This document shows, piece after piece, positions 8,374-17,404 of a stretch of 64,000 nucleotides of DNA. The stretch lies in NCBI GenBank assembly GCA_900551245.1, contig URVC01000002.1, forward strand, positions 1-64,000. Reading direction: 5' to 3'. The DNA comes from an uncultured bacterium (lineage in GTDB: Bacteria > Verrucomicrobiota > Lentisphaeria > Victivallales > Victivallaceae). Position numbers and translations under genes: made by a program. How positions within the stretch are numbered: position 1 is the first letter of the stretch; each line of letters starts with the position of its first letter. A model generated the notes under the pieces. That model was not told the origin of the DNA, did no database searches, and worked only from the letters and a program-made list of their open reading frames with translations.

Positions 8374-8797
8374 CGTAAGTATTTTCACATTCAGGAAGAT
8401 GCCTGTACGCGCGGTTGAACGTAATGGTGAAAACTTCTTCGTGATCCGCGACATCTGCAACATTCTCGGCTGGAGCAATCCCAACCGGGAACTGGCAAAA
8501 CACACCGAAAACGTTCCGCTTTATGAACGGATCAGGACTCCCGGCGGACTGCAGGTCGTCCGGCTTGTTCCGCGCGCGGACGTCGAGAAGCTGCTTGCCG
8601 CAAACTCGGGACACAAGGCTTTGCTTCTGGAACGCTATCTGAGGAACGAAGTATTTCCCAGGCTGGACGCGGAGGAGAAGGCGACGGCGCAGGTCAGAGC
8701 TCTGATCGTGGGATTCATTTCCACGATGCACACACTCATGACGGAACAGTATTTCGCCGACAAATACCATGGAGAACGCAATGACCGACGCAAATGA
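8366..8797 (+). CDS. BRO-N domain protein, antirepressor-like
   Basis: A 143-residue protein with a BRO-N (Bro family, N-terminal) domain: IFTFRKMPVRAVERNGENFF, VIRDICNILGWSNPNRELAKH and QVVRLVPRADVEKLLAANSG. BRO-N domains bind DNA and act in phage regulation. The C-terminus is short, with no second domain such as KilA-C. It overlaps the methylase by 8 bases and the primase gene by 17, so translation is coupled. It is the second antirepressor-type gene in the element. Confidence 0.82.
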   Translation: MNNVSIFTFRKMPVRAVERNGENFFVIRDICNILGWSNPNRELAKHTENVPLYERIRTPGGLQVVRLVPRADVEKLLAANSGHKALLLERYLRNEVFPRLDAEEKATAQVRALIVGFISTMHTLMTEQYFADKYHGERNDRRK

Positions 8798-11186
8798 AAT
8801 CACACATGCTCTGCGCCTCTGGTTTCAGGCAGGGGACGTGTTCGAGGTGCGTGTGCTGGACGCGGTGTCCGCCGACTGGATGCGGCCGCACACGGAATCC
8901 GGTTACTTTGATTACGAGCATATTCCCGACGCAGCTGCCGCCATTGGGAAACTCCGTGCCTATCGCGGAGCCTATGCGACAGTCAATCCGGTCAAACCGG
9001 AGTTGCTGGCCCGCGCCTGGAACCGGATTCGCCCGGTTCTCAAAGAACCGACGACCGCCGATTCGGAAGTCCTTGCCCGACGCTGGCTCCTGATCGACTG
9101 CGATCCCAAACGCGCCTCCGGCGTTTCCAGTACCAAGGCCGAACATGAATCCGCACTGGCCAAGGCTCGCAAGATCCGCAGTGACCTCTTCTCGCTTGGC
9201 TGGCCAGATCCCATCATGACCGATTCCGGCAACGGTGCGCAGCTCATGTACCGGATCGACCTCCCGGCAACAGACGGCGGTCTCGTCCAAAAATGCACCA
9301 ACGCGTTTGCACGGGCTTCGGATGACGCTGTTTCCATTGACACATCAGTTCACAATCCGGCGCGGATCTGGCGGCTTCTCGGGACAATGAACTGCAAGGG
9401 CGACTCCATCCCCGAACGTCCGCACCGCATGGCAAAGCTCCTGGAAGCTCCCGACAATCTTCAGGCGGTTTCAGAGACGCAGCTGCTGGATGTCGCCGCA
9501 TGGGATGATACGGATTCCGGATATTTGGGAAATACCGCCGTCACATCAGATTTCAAGCTTGACTCCTGGATCGCGCAGTACTGCCCCGAGCTTGGTTCAC
9601 CGCAGCCGTGGAAGGGCGGACGAAAGTGGATTTTTCCCGTCTGCCCGTTCAATGAGGCGCACACAAACAAGTCCGCCGTGCTGATTCAGGAACCGTCCGG
9701 GGCGGTGGCATTCAAATGCCATCACAACGGCTGTTCGGGCAACGACTGGCGCACCTTGCGTGAACTTCGCGAACCCGGATGCTGCGAACGGCATGAAAGC
9801 ACACTCCCGGACGTGGACATTTCCGGCATTCTCTCCCAGAAGCCGAAAAATATTCCGTTTGTTGAAATCGCGGAGCCCGTAGAAAGTTCCGAACCGTCGT
9901 GGCGCAAATTGGGGGACGGCGATGTGCTGAAAGCAATCGACGGAACGCTATTCGGGCGTCTGTGCCGCTACTTCTGCAGTGTGTCAGAACCCGCGCTCCC
10001 AATTGCAGTCGGCATTGCGAAATCTCTGACACTGTGCGGCGCGGCCTTGAGCCGTCCGCGCTCGGCGTCGCCCTCGGCAATGGCAAAAATGAGAGCACAA
10101 GGGAACATCGCCGGACAGATCGGAATCGGTCCGCTGCTCGGTCTCAATATGATCGACACGGGCGGGGGACAGATTCCCAACTTCTATTCCATTCTGGTCG
10201 CGCCGTCGTCCAGCGGAAAGGATATCGGAGGTCTTCTAGAGCAGCTCGCCGCCCGACATGAGTGGTACATCGGCGATGCCGGGTCCGCAGAAGGACTTGC
10301 GGATGCGTTCATCAAACTGCCGAATGGAATCCTTTCCATTTCGGAGCTGCAGCCGTGGCTTGACGCAAAATGCTGGCAGCACAATGCCGTTCCGTTTCTC
10401 ACGAAAGCCTTCAACAAGGGATTCTTCAAGAGTTCGTTCTCTTCCCGCAACGGACACGGGAATATTCGTGCGGCGGATTACTGCTACCCGAATATCCTCG
10501 CGTGCGTCCAGCCGGATGTGCTTCGAAAAATAGCCGACAAGTCTGATCTTGAAAATGGTTTCCTCGGCCGGTTTCTGTTTGCCCGGATGGTTCACGTCCT
10601 CTGTCAGCCGAATTGCTTCGATCTGCAGAAGACTATTGACGAAATGTCCCTGCTGCTGGAAGCGTTCAAACGCAAGGAAGGCATCATCCACATTGAGAAA
10701 GGCTATTCTGCCAGCCTCGGAAAGATGTTCAGCGAAAAAGCCCCGGAGGAAATTGATTTTACCTGGAAACGGCTCATCAATGAATACTACCCCCGGTTCG
10801 CCTTTCTATTGTCGCTTACCGATGATCCGGCAACGCAACGCTGCGAGACGGAACTGAAAAACATCGACTGGGAACGCGCGGAACAGCTCGTTCTATGGTT
10901 CTTCGCCAACGCGGAACGACTTCTGCTGAATATCGAAGACCGGAACGTGGACTCACGAATCCGGACAAGGGAAACCCTGCTGGAGAAAGTCTGCAGGAAA
11001 ATTCAACGCCTTGACCGGGGAAACGGGGTTACGATCCGGGATATCTCCGTTTCAGGCATACGGAACAGCAACGCAAAAGAACGTCGCGATGCGATTTCCG
11101 AACTCATTGACAGGGGAATTGTAGTCCCTCTCGGTGATGGCAGATACCGGATTGATCATTGCCCCCCGGAATGGTCGGACAATTAA
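8781..11186 (+). CDS. DUF3987-type replication protein, primase/helicase-like
   Basis: About 801 residues. The first 200 residues (RRWLLIDCDPKR, TDSGNGAQLMYRIDLP, IDTSVHNPARIWRLLGT) resemble bifunctional primase-polymerase or archaeo-eukaryotic primase-like domains. A zinc ribbon follows (CPFNEAH ... CHHNGC, about 287-325). The C-terminal half has a Walker A-like APSSSGKD (about 474-481) and the DUF3987 pattern. I chose the ATG at 8781 because GGAGAACGC precedes it; 8769 is the alternative. An iteron array begins directly after the stop, which supports a replication role. Confidence 0.8.
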   Translation: MTDANEITHALRLWFQAGDVFEVRVLDAVSADWMRPHTESGYFDYEHIPDAAAAIGKLRAYRGAYATVNPVKPELLARAWNRIRPVLKEPTTADSEVLARRWLLIDCDPKRASGVSSTKAEHESALAKARKIRSDLFSLGWPDPIMTDSGNGAQLMYRIDLPATDGGLVQKCTNAFARASDDAVSIDTSVHNPARIWRLLGTMNCKGDSIPERPHRMAKLLEAPDNLQAVSETQLLDVAAWDDTDSGYLGNTAVTSDFKLDSWIAQYCPELGSPQPWKGGRKWIFPVCPFNEAHTNKSAVLIQEPSGAVAFKCHHNGCSGNDWRTLRELREPGCCERHESTLPDVDISGILSQKPKNIPFVEIAEPVESSEPSWRKLGDGDVLKAIDGTLFGRLCRYFCSVSEPALPIAVGIAKSLTLCGAALSRPRSASPSAMAKMRAQGNIAGQIGIGPLLGLNMIDTGGGQIPNFYSILVAPSSSGKDIGGLLEQLAARHEWYIGDAGSAEGLADAFIKLPNGILSISELQPWLDAKCWQHNAVPFLTKAFNKGFFKSSFSSRNGHGNIRAADYCYPNILACVQPDVLRKIADKSDLENGFLGRFLFARMVHVLCQPNCFDLQKTIDEMSLLLEAFKRKEGIIHIEKGYSASLGKMFSEKAPEEIDFTWKRLINEYYPRFAFLLSLTDDPATQRCETELKNIDWERAEQLVLWFFANAERLLLNIEDRNVDSRIRTRETLLEKVCRKIQRLDRGNGVTIRDISVSGIRNSNAKERRDAISELIDRGIVVPLGDGRYRIDHCPPEWSDN

Positions 11187-11188
11187 AT

Positions 11189-11300
11189 GTCCAACATCCC
11201 GGAAAAACGTCCAACATCCCGGAAAAACGTCCAACATCCCCCGAAATCGTCCAACATGTTGGACGGTTGGACGCATGTTGGACGCCTCGGTGTCCAACAT
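11189..11300. repeat. Iteron array of GTCCAACAT boxes (origin candidate)
   Basis: GTCCAACAT occurs at 11189, 11209, 11229 and 11249, exactly 20 bases apart. The fourth copy is fused to an inverted copy as the 16-base palindrome GTCCAACATGTTGGAC (11249-11264). A further partial copy GTTGGAC lies at 11266-11272, an inverted ATGTTGGAC at 11275-11283 and a direct copy at 11292-11300. The region from 11301 to 11535 is AT-rich with no credible gene. Position right after a primase-like gene, regular phasing and adjacent AT-rich DNA fit a replication origin; an operator array is the alternative. Confidence 0.6.
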
Positions 11301-11535
11301 CTAACTTCTACAATTTACACTCAAAAAATAATATTTACATATATGAGCCAATTTCAAAAGTATTGGCTCTCTCGTGTTAATCACTTGTTTTTTCGTGCGT
11401 CAAAACCGTTTCGGCACACTAATCCAGACTTTTTCACAAAAAACGGCAAAAAATCAAATTTCGGGCCGTTTTCCTCCTCTCCCGTCAACGCGGGATGTTC
11501 TCGATATCCTGTTGTTTACGTCAGCTTAATAAGTT

Positions 11536-12651
11536 CTATTCAAGCATGTTGAATAGTTGTTTCACGGTAATGGCGATCACGCCGAACATCAGGTGGCAAA
11601 GAACTTTCCAATGTCCCTTCACTCTGACATGACGTGCACCGTAGTTGTCTTTCAAATCCGAATTGCCGCGTTCCACCGTCGAACGCTCCCGATAACGAAT
11701 CTTTCGTGCCGGGGCAAGTTCAACCTTGTCTCCCCGGCGCGGATTGGGATCAATCACCGGAACATGACCGAGCTTTTCCGAAAACGCTCTGATCTCTTCT
11801 ACATCATAAGCCGAATCGGCCAAGTCATACAGAATGGTTGCGCGCTCCGAAGCCATTTGCATCAAAGGAATTGCGGCTTGACTGTCGTGCATGGACGCCG
11901 AACTCAAAAGCGCCGCCAATGGAACTCCGCCGTCTCCCAGCGATAAATGCAACTTGTATCCGCACCAAAAGCTTGTTTTCCCCTTGCTGTCCCGTTTACC
12001 TCCCCAATCACAGCCTTGCGTCAAATCGCCGACGTTTTCAGCAAGCGTCCGATTCGGTTGGAGTTCAAGACGCCGGGTTTTGGTTTCGGAAAGTTCCTGT
12101 TCCGCCAGTGCCGCTTTTTCCGCTTTGCTTTTCCGGCCCCGCTTCTTTTTGAGCTTGATCTTCGGCGTATTCTTGCGGCAAGCCTTTTCTCTTCCGACGA
12201 TTGCCGTGGAATCGATGCTTGCGTGTCCGACCAGCTTTCCCGTGTAGTTTTCCTTCACAATCATCGCGTGAACGGCATCCGGAACTTTTTCCTCTGCAAA
12301 AACTTTGAACGCTCGGGAAAACGTCGCTTCTGACGGAACCTCACAACGAGATTCCCAGCCGCAAAGCCGTCGCAAACTCGGATTCGTCTTCAGATTTTCA
12401 ATCAGCGCCTTCGTCGTCGGAAGGTCGTATACCGCTTTCAGAAAAAACGCCCGAAGCATTTTCTCGCGGTCCTTCATCGGTCGGCCCAAGCCGCACCAGC
12501 GTAGCGCACTGGTGATGAACCGGGACGGCCGAACCACTTCGACAATCCGCAAAAATTCCCTCATCTTCGCGGTTAATTCGCCAAATTCTTCTTCCAGCAG
12601 TGGAAAAAGATATGTTTCCATTGTAAAGTAAAGCCTCGGCAGATCGTTCAT
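11536..12651 (-). mobile_element. IS5/IS1182-like DDE transposase of an insertion sequence
   Basis: A 371-residue transposase. The N-terminus (LRWCGLGRPMKDREKMLRAF, then SEATFSRAF) resembles the DUF772 domain, and the catalytic DDE triad is visible as ASIDSTAI, LYDLADSAYD and the YRERSTVERGNSDLK block. A lysine-rich insertion KIKLKKKRGRKSKAEKA separates the first catalytic strand from the rest. The gene is full length with no stop, so it may be active. I could not find terminal inverted repeats by eye, so element ends are undefined. It lies between two related repeat clusters. Confidence 0.88.
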
Positions 12652-12743
12652 TTTTCCTCCAGGTTTGATAGTCCCAGAGTTAAGATGAACCTTCTGCCTC
12701 TTTTTTCATCCCCCCAAATTAAAAACTTTTGAAATTACCTCAT

Positions 12744-12842
12744 ATGTTTGACGGTTTGACACCTGTAGGGGGGATGATGGTAAAATGGCGGAAATACCGG
12801 GAGTATGGGAAATCGCGTCCAACACGTCAAACTGTCAAACAT
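12744..12842. repeat. Inverted GTCAAAC repeat cluster upstream of a small gene
   Basis: ATGTTTGACGGTTTGAC (12744-12760) and GTCAAACTGTCAAACAT (12826-12842) are inverted copies with one mismatch, each made of two TTTGAC boxes. GTCCAACAC at 12817-12825 abuts the second copy. The box differs by one base from the iterons at 11.2 kb. The cluster lies 59 bases before the next start codon, so it may be an operator, or the second arm of an origin split by the insertion sequence. Confidence 0.55.
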
Positions 12843-12901
12843 GGAAAGTGTTTTGCGGACGATTCCCCGACACACAAAACCAACTGACTTGAGGAGAAAG
12901 T

Positions 12902-13357
12902 ATGAAAAATAACGAAGTTCTGCGGTATCCGCTCGCGGATATCGGTCCCGAATCACCCGTAATGACCGTGCGTCTGCACAGAACACCGTCCGGATATTGG
13001 AGATTCGATGTGAGATACAATCACCAAATCGACATTGCTGACCGGCTGTTCAATTCTCTTGCCGAACACGCCGGACTTGAGGAGAAGGTTATGAGTCTGT
13101 TCAACAGGATTCCCCGGAAAGGACGCTGTTACCCATGTCTGTATGGCTGTTCCGCTCTCTTTTGCAGCGGACAGCACTTTCCGAACCGGGAATCGGTCGT
13201 AAATCTCATTGAGAACGCCTATCTTCCCTGCTGGCGCTACGCCGTCGACAAAATCATGGAGAACTACACGTCCGGCGATTCATGGCTGCATGCCGTGCGG
13301 AAAACGGAAAGACAGTATTGGTCGGTGGTGAATCGAACCGCTCCGACCGAAAAGTGA
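12902..13357 (+). CDS. Uncharacterised element protein
   Basis: A 151-residue protein of unknown function. A strong GAGGAGAAAG precedes the ATG. It contains five cysteines, four of them clustered around residues 78-90 (RCYPCLYGCSALFC), a possible metal site, and ends with RKTERQYW. No membrane segment or signal is seen. It follows the GTCAAAC repeat cluster and may be regulated from it. Confidence 0.6.
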   Translation: MKNNEVLRYPLADIGPESPVMTVRLHRTPSGYWRFDVRYNHQIDIADRLFNSLAEHAGLEEKVMSLFNRIPRKGRCYPCLYGCSALFCSGQHFPNRESVVNLIENAYLPCWRYAVDKIMENYTSGDSWLHAVRKTERQYWSVVNRTAPTEK

Positions 13358-13708
13358 CGGGAAAGTGACGGGGAAATCCGTCACTTATTTTAAGGGTATT
13401 TCCAGCCTCATAGAAGCACAGAAAGTTCGAGGGGTCGAAAATGAGGCCCCGAGGCTTATGCACATTCCAGAGTCAACGGTTCCCCCCTTGAAAGGGATTT
13501 TTCGAGGGCGCGCGGAAGGAGTCGGCGTTATAAGCAGACTTGCTTGCAGGTGATAAAATTTTTATGCTCGTTGATTCTCAACGACTTGCGATCCGCTCCG
13601 ACAGAGCGCCGGCACGCCCCCGGACAGCCCCTTACGCGCGCAACAGGAGGTTCACCGGGGCTGTATAGCGGGTCGGAATCGAACGCGACAGCGGGGCTGT
13701 GTTGGGCA
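13358..13708. other. Gene-free stretch between converging genes
   Basis: It begins with a weak terminator hairpin (GTGACGG 13365-13371 with CCGTCAC 13378-13384, then TTATTTTA). At 13568-13584 is a perfect dyad TCGTTGA-TTC-TCAACGA. Two GGGGCTGT copies lie at 13657 and 13693. No ORF of substance is present. A minus-strand sequence near 13670-13690 looks like a tRNA T-loop but lacks a matching stem. The function of the stretch is unknown. Confidence 0.5.
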
Positions 13709-14851
13709 TCAGTCCGGTAGTAAAAACGTGTCGTAATTTTCCGGGGTTAGAATTTCACTTATTGCGTCAGGATAAGCGTTGCGGAATGACAATGGAATTT
13801 TTGCCTTTGATGTAGAATTTATTTTGATTTCCCATGCCCTCAGCGCATCGGAAGTTTTCTCCAGATAATCAATTTCCTTGCTCTGAGGCGCAGCGGTGCG
13901 CCAGAAAAAACGTTGAGGTTGAAATGGCTGATTCAACGTGTTTTTAAGCCGCTCCAGGATCAAATAGTTTTCCCACATTCCGCCTTTGTCAGTTCGTGAG
14001 TCTATTCTGCAAAAATTCCCCATAACCGCATTGCGGACTCCGAGATCGTAAAAATAAATTTTTCTGCCTTTTTTAATTTCGTTGCGCATGTTTCCGCTGA
14101 AAGCCGGAAGAGAAAACACAACATAGTTTTTTTCCAGGAGGTCAATGTAGTTTTCAACTGTTTTTCTGTCAGTACCGGTCAACCCGGAAAGTTCGTTTAG
14201 GCTGACTTCAGAACCTATTTGCATGGCAAGAGCTTTAACTAGATTGTCGAGAATCTTTGTTTTTTTCAGCCCTTCCAACGCGTAGATATCTTTAAAGAGA
14301 TAGCTGTTGACCAATTCACTCAACAATCGCTCCGAATCTTCCGGATGAGTTACGATATCCGGATACGCACCATAAAGGAGTCTTTGCTCAAGGGCCTGCT
14401 TTTCGTCTAAAAGACCATCATGTTCAGTCAACTCATGAAAAGAAAATGGCAAAAGGCGATATTCAAATTTTCTGCCCGTCAAAGGCTCTGATGTTTTATC
14501 AGCCAGTTCAAAAGAAGATGATCCAGATGCAATTACTTGAATTTCAGGCAATTCATCGATAAGCAGTTTCAATGCGAGTCCGACATTCGAAACTCGTTGC
14601 GCTTCATCCAGAACAAGAATTTTTTTCTTGCCGAGAATCAGCTTCCAACGAGCGATGGTTACTCGTTCAAGTTCATCACGAGTATCCGGGCTGTCTCCAT
14701 TCAACCAGAGGACATCATTTGACCATTCTTCGGTGATGTGCCGCAGCATGGTTGTTTTTCCACACTGCCGCGGACCGTACACGATTATCGCCTTGCCGGA
14801 AAAAAGACGTGCTTTGATGTCAGACTCCAAATGGCGAGCAATATAAGTCAT
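13709..14851 (-). CDS. AAA ATPase with DUF4143 C-terminus
   Basis: A 380-residue ATPase. Walker A is VYGPRQCGKTT (about residues 24-34), Walker B ILVLDEAQ (about 80-87), and a sensor-like VIASGSSSFELA follows. The C-terminal part (KIYFYDLGVRNAVMGNF, WENYLILERL, EIDYLE and WEIK) is the DUF4143 nuclease-like fold. These proteins are common accessory ATPases in bacteria and archaea, of unclear function, often frequent in mobile regions. A GGAG sits 11 bases before the ATG. It is transcribed against the flanking element genes, suggesting independent acquisition. Confidence 0.85.
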   Translation of the reverse strand: MTYIARHLESDIKARLFSGKAIIVYGPRQCGKTTMLRHITEEWSNDVLWLNGDSPDTRDELERVTIARWKLILGKKKILVLDEAQRVSNVGLALKLLIDELPEIQVIASGSSSFELADKTSEPLTGRKFEYRLLPFSFHELTEHDGLLDEKQALEQRLLYGAYPDIVTHPEDSERLLSELVNSYLFKDIYALEGLKKTKILDNLVKALAMQIGSEVSLNELSGLTGTDRKTVENYIDLLEKNYVVFSLPAFSGNMRNEIKKGRKIYFYDLGVRNAVMGNFCRIDSRTDKGGMWENYLILERLKNTLNQPFQPQRFFWRTAAPQSKEIDYLEKTSDALRAWEIKINSTSKAKIPLSFRNAYPDAISEILTPENYDTFLLPD

Positions 14852-15019
14852 GTGCTGATAACTCCATTTTAACGCATGTTTTTTTTGGATTTCATTCCTA
14901 AAATAACGTGATTTTAGAAAAATTCAAGCATGAAACAAGGAAAAAAAGAGTTTGTTCCACAAAAAATAAAGTTTTAAAGGACTTTAATTGCAAACAACTA
15001 ACAGAAAGGACAGAAAAAG

Positions 15020-16252
15020 ATGCAAATCATCAACATGAAACTCTCAGAGATCCATACATATGAGAAAAACCCGCGCTTCAATGACGGCGCAGTGGAGGCG
15101 GTTGCCAATTCGATCAAGGAGTTCGGCTTCCAGCAGCCGATTGTCGTGGACAAGGATTTCGTTGTGGTTGTCGGGCACACCCGCCTGAAAGCGGCGGAAC
15201 AGCTCGGCCTCACGGACGTTCCGGTGGTGATCGCGGAAAACCTCACGCCGGAACAGGTGCAGGCATACCGGATCGCGGACAACAAGACCGGCGAGATCGC
15301 GGAGTGGAACTACGACCTTCTGCCGATCGAACTGCGCGATTTGCAGGAAAAGGATTTTGACCTGTCGCTCCTCGGCTTCGACACCGACGAGCTTGACCGT
15401 CTGCTGAACGGGAGTTCCGAAGAAAATGTGGTTGCCGAGGGAGAGACGGACGCCGACGCCGTCCCGGATGTCCCGGAAGAACCGGTCAGTCAGCCGGGGG
15501 TAATCTATCAGCTCGGCAAGCACCGGCTCATGTGCGGCGATTCCACAAAGGCGGAAGACGTCGCCCGTCTCATGAGCGGAGGGAAAGCGGATCTCGTTTT
15601 CACCGATCCGCCGTATGGAGTCAGTTATCGCGGAGTGAACAATCCGGGCGGCCGACTGTGGGAGGTCATTGAAAACGACGATCTGCGCGGGGAAAAACTT
15701 TCGGAGTTCCTGCTTGCCGCATTCAAAAATCTGAAAGCGAGCCTCCGGGAAAAGCGGGCGTTCTACATCTGGTATGCCAGCAGCAATCATTTGCAGTTTG
15801 AACACGCCATCATTGATGCCGGACTGAAATCCAAACAGGTATTGTTCTGGAACAAGGGAATGATCCTTGGTCACAGCGATTACCATTGGGCGGCGGAACC
15901 GTGCTTTTACGGCTGTCATGAGGGCGAGAACTGCGAGTGGTTCGGCGACCGCTGTCAGACGACGGTCTGGGACATCAAGCGGGACAACACGCGGGAATAT
16001 GTGCATCCGACGCAGAAACCGACCGCTCTGGCGATCAAGGCGATTTTCAACTCTTCCAAGGCGGGCGAGACTGTGCTGGATCTGTTTGGCGGCTCGGGCA
16101 GCACGCTGATCGCCTGCGAGCAGACAAACCGCGTCAACTGCACGATGGAGTTCGATCCGAAATATGTGGACGTGATCCGCCGCCGCTGGGCGGAGTTCGT
16201 CCATGGCGAGGGCTGTGACTGGCAGGCGCTTACTCCGGCGGTCGAAGAATAA
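15020..16252 (+). CDS. ParB-domain/DNA methyltransferase fusion
   Basis: A 410-residue fusion. Residues 1-100 form a ParB-like nuclease domain (YEKNPRFNDGAVEAVANSIK, QQPIVVDKDFVVVVGHTRLKAA). The remainder is an N6-adenine or N4-cytosine methyltransferase with FTDPPYGVSY (about 195) and VLDLFGGSGSTLIACEQ (about 353-369). This architecture is typical of phage and prophage DNA modification enzymes. AAAGGA precedes the ATG by 9 bases. It is the second methylase of the element and lies 1.1 kb before the terminase, suggesting modification of DNA to be packaged or protection from host restriction. Confidence 0.9.
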   Translation: MQIINMKLSEIHTYEKNPRFNDGAVEAVANSIKEFGFQQPIVVDKDFVVVVGHTRLKAAEQLGLTDVPVVIAENLTPEQVQAYRIADNKTGEIAEWNYDLLPIELRDLQEKDFDLSLLGFDTDELDRLLNGSSEENVVAEGETDADAVPDVPEEPVSQPGVIYQLGKHRLMCGDSTKAEDVARLMSGGKADLVFTDPPYGVSYRGVNNPGGRLWEVIENDDLRGEKLSEFLLAAFKNLKASLREKRAFYIWYASSNHLQFEHAIIDAGLKSKQVLFWNKGMILGHSDYHWAAEPCFYGCHEGENCEWFGDRCQTTVWDIKRDNTREYVHPTQKPTALAIKAIFNSSKAGETVLDLFGGSGSTLIACEQTNRVNCTMEFDPKYVDVIRRRWAEFVHGEGCDWQALTPAVEE

Positions 16253-16280
16253 ATCCCACAACGAAAGGAATGTTACAAGG

Positions 16281-16418
16281 ATGGGGGGGCGCGGATTGCA
16301 CCCCAAGGTTGAAGAACGACGATGTCAGTGGTGGGGCTATTTGGGGAACCTCCGAAGCCATAACCCGGAGCACTTTTTGGAAAAAGGAGGGGAATCAGCA
16401 AGGGTACTCATGCTGTGA
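16281..16418 (+). CDS. Possible 45-residue ORF
   Basis: The ATG follows ACAAGG at close spacing. The product (MGGRGLHPKVEERRCQWWGY at the N-terminus, ending ESARVLML) is basic and tryptophan-rich and has codon use like neighbours, but I know no relative. Its last codons overlap the hairpin at 16401-16425, which argues against it. Confidence 0.25.
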   Translation: MGGRGLHPKVEERRCQWWGYLGNLRSHNPEHFLEKGGESARVLML

Positions 16419-16425
16419 GTACCCT
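16401..16425. terminator. Bidirectional terminator-like hairpin
   Basis: AGGGTACTCA and TGAGTACCCT form a perfect 10-base stem with a 5-base loop between the plus-strand methylase and the minus-strand HARE-HTH gene. The T tract after it is poor, so termination is probable but not certain. Confidence 0.5.
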
Positions 16426-16438
16426 CTTCAGTTTGCTG

Positions 16439-16957
16439 TCAGCTGTTGAACTCGAATGCTCCCCGGCGGGCGGCACTCTTGCGGGCGCGCGGCGTCTCCT
16501 TTTCCTTGATCTCGCGGAAGAATGCGGAGTAAAGGCTCTGTTCCGGAGTCTTTGCTCCATTCGGACTCCAGAGACCTTCTTCGATGACTTGCGCGAGGAT
16601 CTCTTTCGTATTGAGCGGTGTCCGGCTGCGCTTGAGAACCTGCAGAGCCGCATTCAGGAGTGAGAGCTTTTTCTCCGGCGATCCGCCGGATTCCGGCGCG
16701 GGATTGGGCGTGTCCACTTCCTCTTCCGCTTCCGGCGCAGCGGATTCCGCCTCCGGTTCCGTTGCGGGAGCCGCTTCCGGCGCTCCCGGTTCGGCGATGA
16801 CCCGTTCGATTCTGGTGACGATGAACTCGCGGTCGCTGCCGACCTTTTTGACTTTCCAGCCGTTCGCGGTGATCTCGGTTACGACAACCTCGATCTCATT
16901 GCGTCCGACTTTCACCATGACGATGGTTCCGACTGTGATGTTGCTCGTGTCGCACAT
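16439..16957 (-). CDS. HARE-HTH domain protein
   Basis: I chose the ATG at 16957 because AAGGAGGTAAGT precedes it; the longer frame starts without a site. The 172-residue product has an N-terminal beta-rich segment (VGTIVMVKVGRNEIEVVVTE), an acidic proline/alanine linker, and a C-terminal HARE-HTH winged helix (KLSLLNAALQVLKRSRTPLN, TKEILAQVIEEGLW, TPEQSLYSAFFREI). HARE-HTH domains have been linked to DNA-modification and restriction systems and chromatin factors. Its position beside a ParB-methylase and terminase fits recognition of modified element DNA. Confidence 0.82.
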   Translation of the reverse strand: MCDTSNITVGTIVMVKVGRNEIEVVVTEITANGWKVKKVGSDREFIVTRIERVIAEPGAPEAAPATEPEAESAAPEAEEEVDTPNPAPESGGSPEKKLSLLNAALQVLKRSRTPLNTKEILAQVIEEGLWSPNGAKTPEQSLYSAFFREIKEKETPRARKSAARRGAFEFNS

Positions 16958-17067
16958 ACTTACCTCCTTCTGGTTGTTTGACTTGCGACTTCTTTGCTTC
17001 GCTGGTGCATATACAACCATGACTTGCGCCACTTATCCAGTCGCAATCTGAAAATAAAGGCAAATAG

Positions 17068-17265
17068 ATGGATAATTCTTTGAAAATCACTGCATTGCAG
17101 CCTGAAGTGCTGGTGAAATTGCTGAAACAGGCCGGATCCCGGACCGCTTCTCCGGAGATGATTGCCGAGGATCTTGCTTCCGGTGCGCCGCGGAATCCGG
17201 ACGGCACGATCAACCTGATTGAATATGCCGCCTGGCTGGCGAAGGAGGAAAATGATGAGTTGTAA
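17068..17265 (+). CDS. Small protein upstream of terminase
   Basis: A 65-residue protein without a recognised domain. Predicted helical (LQPEVLVKLLKQAG, PEMIAEDLASGAP) and ending IEYAAWLAKEENDEL. The segment INLIEYAAWL resembles INLLKYIAWMF in the N-terminus of the terminase downstream, so the two may share a short DNA-binding helix module. Small terminase subunits often lie here; the size is short for one. The next ORF overlaps its 3' end by 14 bases. Confidence 0.55.
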   Translation: MDNSLKITALQPEVLVKLLKQAGSRTASPEMIAEDLASGAPRNPDGTINLIEYAAWLAKEENDEL

Positions 17266-17404
17266 AAATACCTTGCTCGCAGATATGAGTACGGCGAAGC
17301 CGCACGGAATATCGGAGAGCCGGGGTCCCCGCAAAGTACCCGAAGCCGCGAAGCGGACCCGAGGCCCGTGGCCGAAGGGTGGCAACTTTGGGGGGATTCT
17401 ATGA
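17252..17404 (+). CDS. Possible 50-residue ORF linking to terminase
   Basis: It starts ATGATG inside the end of the previous gene and stops with TGA overlapping the terminase ATG (CTATGA). The product is basic (GISESRGPRKVPEAAKRTRG). The two tight overlaps support translation; the sequence itself is uninformative. Confidence 0.35.
   Translation: MMSCKNTLLADMSTAKPHGISESRGPRKVPEAAKRTRGPWPKGGNFGGIL

Noticed and set aside
11189..11300. CRISPR-like reading of the 20-base repeats
   Set aside because: Repeat plus remainder are nearly identical in each unit, copies occur in both orientations, and there are no variable spacers or cas genes.
11159..11552. ORFs running through the iteron array
   Set aside because: Their coding content is simply translated repeats; the phasing of 20 bases is not a multiple of three, so no repeat peptide is kept.
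13664..13700. tRNA-like sequence on the minus strand (GTTCGATTC)
   Set aside because: The T-loop consensus is present but the T stem has mismatches and no acceptor partner or anticodon arm exists.
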